From contig JAEZFJ010000234.1 in NCBI GenBank assembly GCA_023437755.1, forward strand, positions 1 to 7,702: a stretch of DNA of 7,702 nt, given 5' to 3'. Numbering within the stretch: the first letter of the stretch is position 1; each line of letters begins with the position of its first letter. Source of the stretch: Pseudomonadota bacterium (lineage in GTDB: Bacteria; Pseudomonadota; Alphaproteobacteria; Rhizobiales; Devosiaceae). Shown piece after piece: positions 5,122 through 7,702 of this stretch. Made by a program: the position numbers and the translations under genes. The notes under the pieces are model-generated. The model had not been told where the DNA came from, ran no database searches, and saw only the letters and a list, made by a program, of their open reading frames with translations.

Positions 5122-6147
5122 TCAGGCAAAGGCGCGATCATAGGGCTGCAGCGCTTCCTCCAGCGCCGCGAGATCTTCCGGCAGCGGCGCCTCGAAGAAC
5201 ATCTCCTCGCCCGTTCCGGGGTGTTCGAAGCCCAGTTCGGCGGCGTGCAGCGCCTGGCGGCCCAGGGCGCGAACAGGACCGCCCACATCTTCGGGCAGCT
5301 TGTTCACCTTGGTGGCGTAGCCCGAAGCATAGACGCTGTCTGCGACCAGGGGATGGCCGATATGGGCCATGTGGACGCGGATCTGGTGCGTGCGGCCGGT
5401 TTCGAGCTGGCAGACCAGCCGGGTGATATCCCAACCCTCTCCGCCAAAGCGCGCCTCCACCATGTAGTGCGTGATGGCCTCGCGGCCATCCTTGCGCACC
5501 GCCTGCTTGAGGCGGTTGTTGCTGTCCCGGCCAAGCGGAGCGTCGACGGTGCCGCGGGCGGATTCCGTCATCCCCCAGGCGAAGGCGATGTAGGCGCGGT
5601 GAAGCGGCCCGGTGCGGCCGTGGTCGGCGAACTGCTCGGCCAGATGCCAATGTGCCTGTTCGGTCTTGGCAACGACCAGGACGCCGGAGGTGTCGCGATC
5701 GAGCCGATGCACGATCCCGGGACGCTTGACGCCACCAATGCCTTTGAGACTGTCGCCACAGTGGAACAGCAGCGCGTTGACCAGCGTACCGTTGGGGGAA
5801 CCCGGTGCCGGGTGCACCACCATGCCTACCGGCTTGTTGACCACGATGAGCTGGTCGTCCTCGTGCAGGATATCGAGCGGGATGTCTTCGGGTACGGGCT
5901 CGGCATCCTCCGGTGGTGGGGCCAGAAGCACGATTGTCTCGCCGGCCTTCAGCCGGTATTTGGGTTCGCTGACCGGACGGCCGTCGATGGTGACGGCACC
6001 GTTCAGGATCAGGTCCTTGATCCGGTTGCGGCTCAGCAGCGTATGCTCGCCCGCCAGCACCGCATCAAGCCGGCCCCCCGCCAGGGCTTCGTCGACCGCA
6101 ACGGTGACGGGCTCGCCCTCGAACTCGAATTCGGTGTCTTCCGTCAT
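5122..6147 (-). CDS. rluD: 23S rRNA pseudouridine synthase, RluA/RluD family
   Basis: This enzyme converts specific uridines in ribosomal RNA to pseudouridine. RluD itself modifies helix 69 of 23S rRNA and matters for ribosome assembly. The protein has 341 residues. An N-terminal S4 RNA-binding domain (about 17-75, with GGRLDAVLA and LSRNRIKDLILNG) is followed by the catalytic domain. The catalytic motif is HRLDRDTSG (147-155), with D150 as the nucleophilic aspartate by family analogy. Other family blocks are VVNKPVGMVVHP (102-113), HRAYIAFAWG (183-192) and GRTHQIRVHMAHIGHP (251-266). The frame is open to 6249, but ATG 6145-6147 is preferred: an AGGA site (6153-6156) lies 6 nt upstream and the added N-terminus is low-complexity. 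The exact target uridines cannot be told from sequence alone. rpoH follows downstream. Confidence 0.93.
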   Translation of the reverse strand: MTEDTEFEFEGEPVTVAVDEALAGGRLDAVLAGEHTLLSRNRIKDLILNGAVTIDGRPVSEPKYRLKAGETIVLLAPPPEDAEPVPEDIPLDILHEDDQLIVVNKPVGMVVHPAPGSPNGTLVNALLFHCGDSLKGIGGVKRPGIVHRLDRDTSGVLVVAKTEQAHWHLAEQFADHGRTGPLHRAYIAFAWGMTESARGTVDAPLGRDSNNRLKQAVRKDGREAITHYMVEARFGGEGWDITRLVCQLETGRTHQIRVHMAHIGHPLVADSVYASGYATKVNKLPEDVGGPVRALGRQALHAAELGFEHPGTGEEMFFEAPLPEDLAALEEALQPYDRAFA

Positions 6148-6493
6148 GCATGATCCTGAACAGACCGGCACCGGGCCGGAAGCCGAAGCGCTCTCGCCGG
6201 AGGCGATGGCGCTGATGCGCAGGGCCCGCCGCTCGTTTGCCGTGGCCATCGGCGTCCTGCTGCTGGGCTTTATGGCGATTGGTTTCGCGCTTGTCTATCG
6301 GGTGATGCGCGACGCACCGCCGACGGTGGTCGCCGACTCCGTAGTGCTGCCGTCAGGAGCTGAAGTCGTATCGGCGGTGATTGCCGAAGGCGCAGTGAAC
6401 GTTACATACCGCGCCGGAGGCGAGACGGTGTTGGTGCTGTTTGACCAGGTCACCGGCGAAGAACTCCGCCGCGTCCTGATTGGCGCGGAGTAG
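6146..6493 (+). CDS. Small single-pass membrane protein of unknown function (possibly DUF6476-like)
   Basis: This reading frame of 115 residues has an acidic N-terminus (1-23), an arginine-rich stretch (MRRARR, 24-29), one membrane helix at about 30-52 and a small C-terminal domain of about 60 residues rich in V, G and A. The positive side precedes the helix, so the C-terminal domain probably faces the periplasm. I recall small proteins of this layout, DUF6476, beside rluD in alphaproteobacteria; that match is from memory and tentative. The ATG at 6146 shares bases with the divergent rluD start and has no ribosome site. ATG 6206, just 2 nt after GGAGG (6199-6203), or ATG 6215 would give 95 or 92 residues and leave room for promoters between the genes. 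The gene ends 2 bp from the convergent coiled-coil gene. Confidence 0.72.
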   Translation: MHDPEQTGTGPEAEALSPEAMALMRRARRSFAVAIGVLLLGFMAIGFALVYRVMRDAPPTVVADSVVLPSGAEVVSAVIAEGAVNVTYRAGGETVLVLFDQVTGEELRRVLIGAE

Positions 6494-6495
6494 GA

Positions 6496-7605
6496 TCAGC
6501 GCCCCAGGATCTCCTGGAGCGCCGTCATCCGTTCCGAAAGGCGGCGCTGTGGGTCCTGGGCGTCGACCTCGTCGAGATCCTCGTCGGCGAAGCGTTGCAC
6601 CCGGTCGAACAGGCTCTCCTCGGGCTTGGCATCGGCGGCGTCGGCGTCCGACGCGTAGACAACGCGGCTGACCCTGCTGGCGATCTCGCCGAGGCGGCTG
6701 CGGAGCTCTGCCTCATCGATCGTCTCGCTCGACAGGATGCTGCTCTCGACCCCCACAACCATATCGCGCAGGGCCGCCAGTTCGTCGGCTTCCCCGAACG
6801 TTTCCGCCAGCAGGGGCGTAGGCGCGGCGGTGGGGGCCTGTTCCTCTCCGAGTATCTCGTTGAGCCGCGTTTCGGCGCTGGCGATGCGGGCCTCCGCCAC
6901 TTCAAGCTCGGCGGCGGCCTTGCGTTCGTCGCGGCTGGAAAGTGCCTCGCGCATCTGGGCGATAGCGGCTGTTGCCTCGGCGCTGCGACGATCGGACTTA
7001 TCCAGTTGGGCCACAAGGTCGCGGGCTTGCTCTTCGAGCGCCGAACTGCGCTTGCGCTCGACGGCGAGGGCAGTTGTCAGCCGCTCCACGTCGTCGTCAT
7101 AGTCTCCGGACAGGGTTGCACCGTCCACATCCAGGCTGGCCGGAGCATCGCCGCGGATGGTGTCGCGCAGTTCGGCCAGTTCCGCAGCCCGCGCTTCGAG
7201 ATCGCGCTCGCGCATGCGCAACTGCTGCCCGAGCTCGGCGATCTGCCGTTCGGTCTCTGCCAGCTCGGTGCGCAGAGCGTCCTCGCGCACATCGCGCTCG
7301 GCCAGTTCTGCAGCAAAACGCTCCCGCTCGAGCTTCATCGCGCCGGTATCAGCCCGCGCCTGGTTGACCTCGGCCAGTTGCTCGGCGAGGCGCGCGCGCT
7401 GGGTCTCGATGGTCTGCTCGAGTTTGCGCGTGGTCAGCGCGAATTCAGCCCGCAACTGATCCTTGTCGGCACGGAACTCGGCAAGGGTGATTGGGGTGGC
7501 GGCTTCGATCCGGCGGCGGGTCAGCCGCACGGCGCGCTTCCACACTGCCGGCAGCAGCACCAGCGCCGCAAGCCCGGCGGCGAAGAAGCCGAGCGCGAAA
7601 TACAT
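6496..7605 (-). CDS. Membrane-anchored coiled-coil protein of unknown function (conserved in Hyphomicrobiales)
   Basis: This protein of 369 residues has an N-terminal membrane anchor (about 2-22, MYFALGFFAAGLAALVLLPA) and then a basic stretch (KRAVRLTRRR, 23-32) that should hold the bulk in the cytoplasm. Long charged heptad-like segments follow at about 45-150 and 172-252, predicted coiled coil. They are broken by a short acidic linker (about 152-171, with GDYDDD). The C-terminal part (about 270-369) is acidic and helical, with a final RRLSERMTALQEILGR. The motif region FRADKDQLRAEFAL (44-57) matches, from memory, a family widespread in Hyphomicrobiales with no assigned role. The layout resembles that of envelope or division scaffolds, but no enzyme motif is visible and no function is assigned. 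The ATG at 7603-7605 has only a weak GAGA site; a better AGGAG lies about 26 nt upstream with no usable start codon near it. Confidence 0.85.
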   Translation of the reverse strand: MYFALGFFAAGLAALVLLPAVWKRAVRLTRRRIEAATPITLAEFRADKDQLRAEFALTTRKLEQTIETQRARLAEQLAEVNQARADTGAMKLERERFAAELAERDVREDALRTELAETERQIAELGQQLRMRERDLEARAAELAELRDTIRGDAPASLDVDGATLSGDYDDDVERLTTALAVERKRSSALEEQARDLVAQLDKSDRRSAEATAAIAQMREALSSRDERKAAAELEVAEARIASAETRLNEILGEEQAPTAAPTPLLAETFGEADELAALRDMVVGVESSILSSETIDEAELRSRLGEIASRVSRVVYASDADAADAKPEESLFDRVQRFADEDLDEVDAQDPQRRLSERMTALQEILGR

Positions 7606-7702
7606 GATGTTCTCGATGAGCTTCCGCCGATCTCCTGACGGCGCTTCGCCGCGCCTTGGACCCTATCTGCCAGACTGCAGCGCCCGGCGCCAGCGTTTGC
7701 GC
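7606..7702. other. Right-edge region with no supported feature
   Basis: These 97 bases upstream of the coiled-coil gene show no clear promoter or terminator. On the minus strand one frame entering from the right edge ends at a TAG (7663-7665) after a basic stretch (RKRWRRALQSGR). This could be the C-terminus of an upstream gene on the same strand, but 12 codons are too few to decide. Confidence 0.3.

Noticed and set aside
5058..5426. Plus-strand frame of 122 codons behind an AAGGGAAAGGA stretch
   Set aside because: Most of it is antisense to rluD and the product is arginine-rich with no recognisable features. The purine stretch is the complement of the rpoH promoter region.
5221..6153. 310-codon open frame on the plus strand
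   Set aside because: It is antisense to rluD, whose S4 and catalytic motifs are clear.
6148..6249. Upstream extension of rluD to an ATG at 6249
   Set aside because: The added residues are low-complexity and unlike RluD N-termini. The ATG at 6147 has a properly spaced AGGA site.
6595..7638. 347-codon open frame on the plus strand
   Set aside because: It is antisense to the coiled-coil gene. The minus-strand frame has an anchor, heptad pattern and recognised N-terminus, while this one shows no domain.
7606..7702. Promoter for the coiled-coil gene
   Set aside because: The only AT-containing -10-like motif (near 7660) lacks a -35 at a suitable distance, so no call is made.

Overview
This GC-rich window most likely comes from an alphaproteobacterium, probably of the order Hyphomicrobiales (for example a Devosia-like genus). 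The grounds are codon and base composition, a conserved N-terminal anchor and coiled-coil protein typical of that order, and an rluD-rpoH neighbourhood seen in alphaproteobacteria. This placement is inference from remembered families; no search was run. There is no mobile element, CRISPR array, tRNA or rRNA. The genes are chromosomal housekeeping and vitamin-uptake genes.

Left half (1-3280, minus strand): a thiamine/TPP ABC importer operon, thiB-thiP-thiQ, read leftwards. A complete TPP riboswitch (3196-3280) sits in its leader. The riboswitch is preceded by a plausible promoter (3289-3317) and followed by a 7-bp helix that can mask the thiB ribosome binding site. thiQ runs off the left edge of the window. 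Divergent from this operon is a thiamine pyrophosphokinase gene (thiN/TPK family, about 3306-3992, plus strand). Imported thiamine can therefore be pyrophosphorylated directly to TPP, the riboswitch ligand, so importer, kinase and sensor form a compact salvage and feedback unit.

Middle (3993-6147): thiN and rpoH converge on a strong hairpin terminator (4010-4035). rpoH (heat-shock sigma-32, minus strand) has a 195-bp upstream region. It holds a promoter resembling both the sigma-70 and the alphaproteobacterial sigma-32 consensus, a long hairpin at the start of the predicted leader, and a pair of mutually exclusive small hairpins next to the start region. Upstream of rpoH on the same strand is a 23S rRNA pseudouridine synthase of the RluD type.

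Right part (6146-7702): a small membrane-anchored protein gene begins divergently from rluD, and the two putative start codons share one CATG. It converges, with a 2-bp gap, on a 369-residue protein with an N-terminal membrane anchor and long coiled coils, of unknown function. The last 97 bases hold no feature that can be supported firmly.

Nothing here looks like a wholly new system. The points most worth a second look are regulatory: the thiB expression platform, the back-to-back thiB/thiN promoters, the rpoH leader structures with possible autoregulation, and the rluD/small-protein start overlap.
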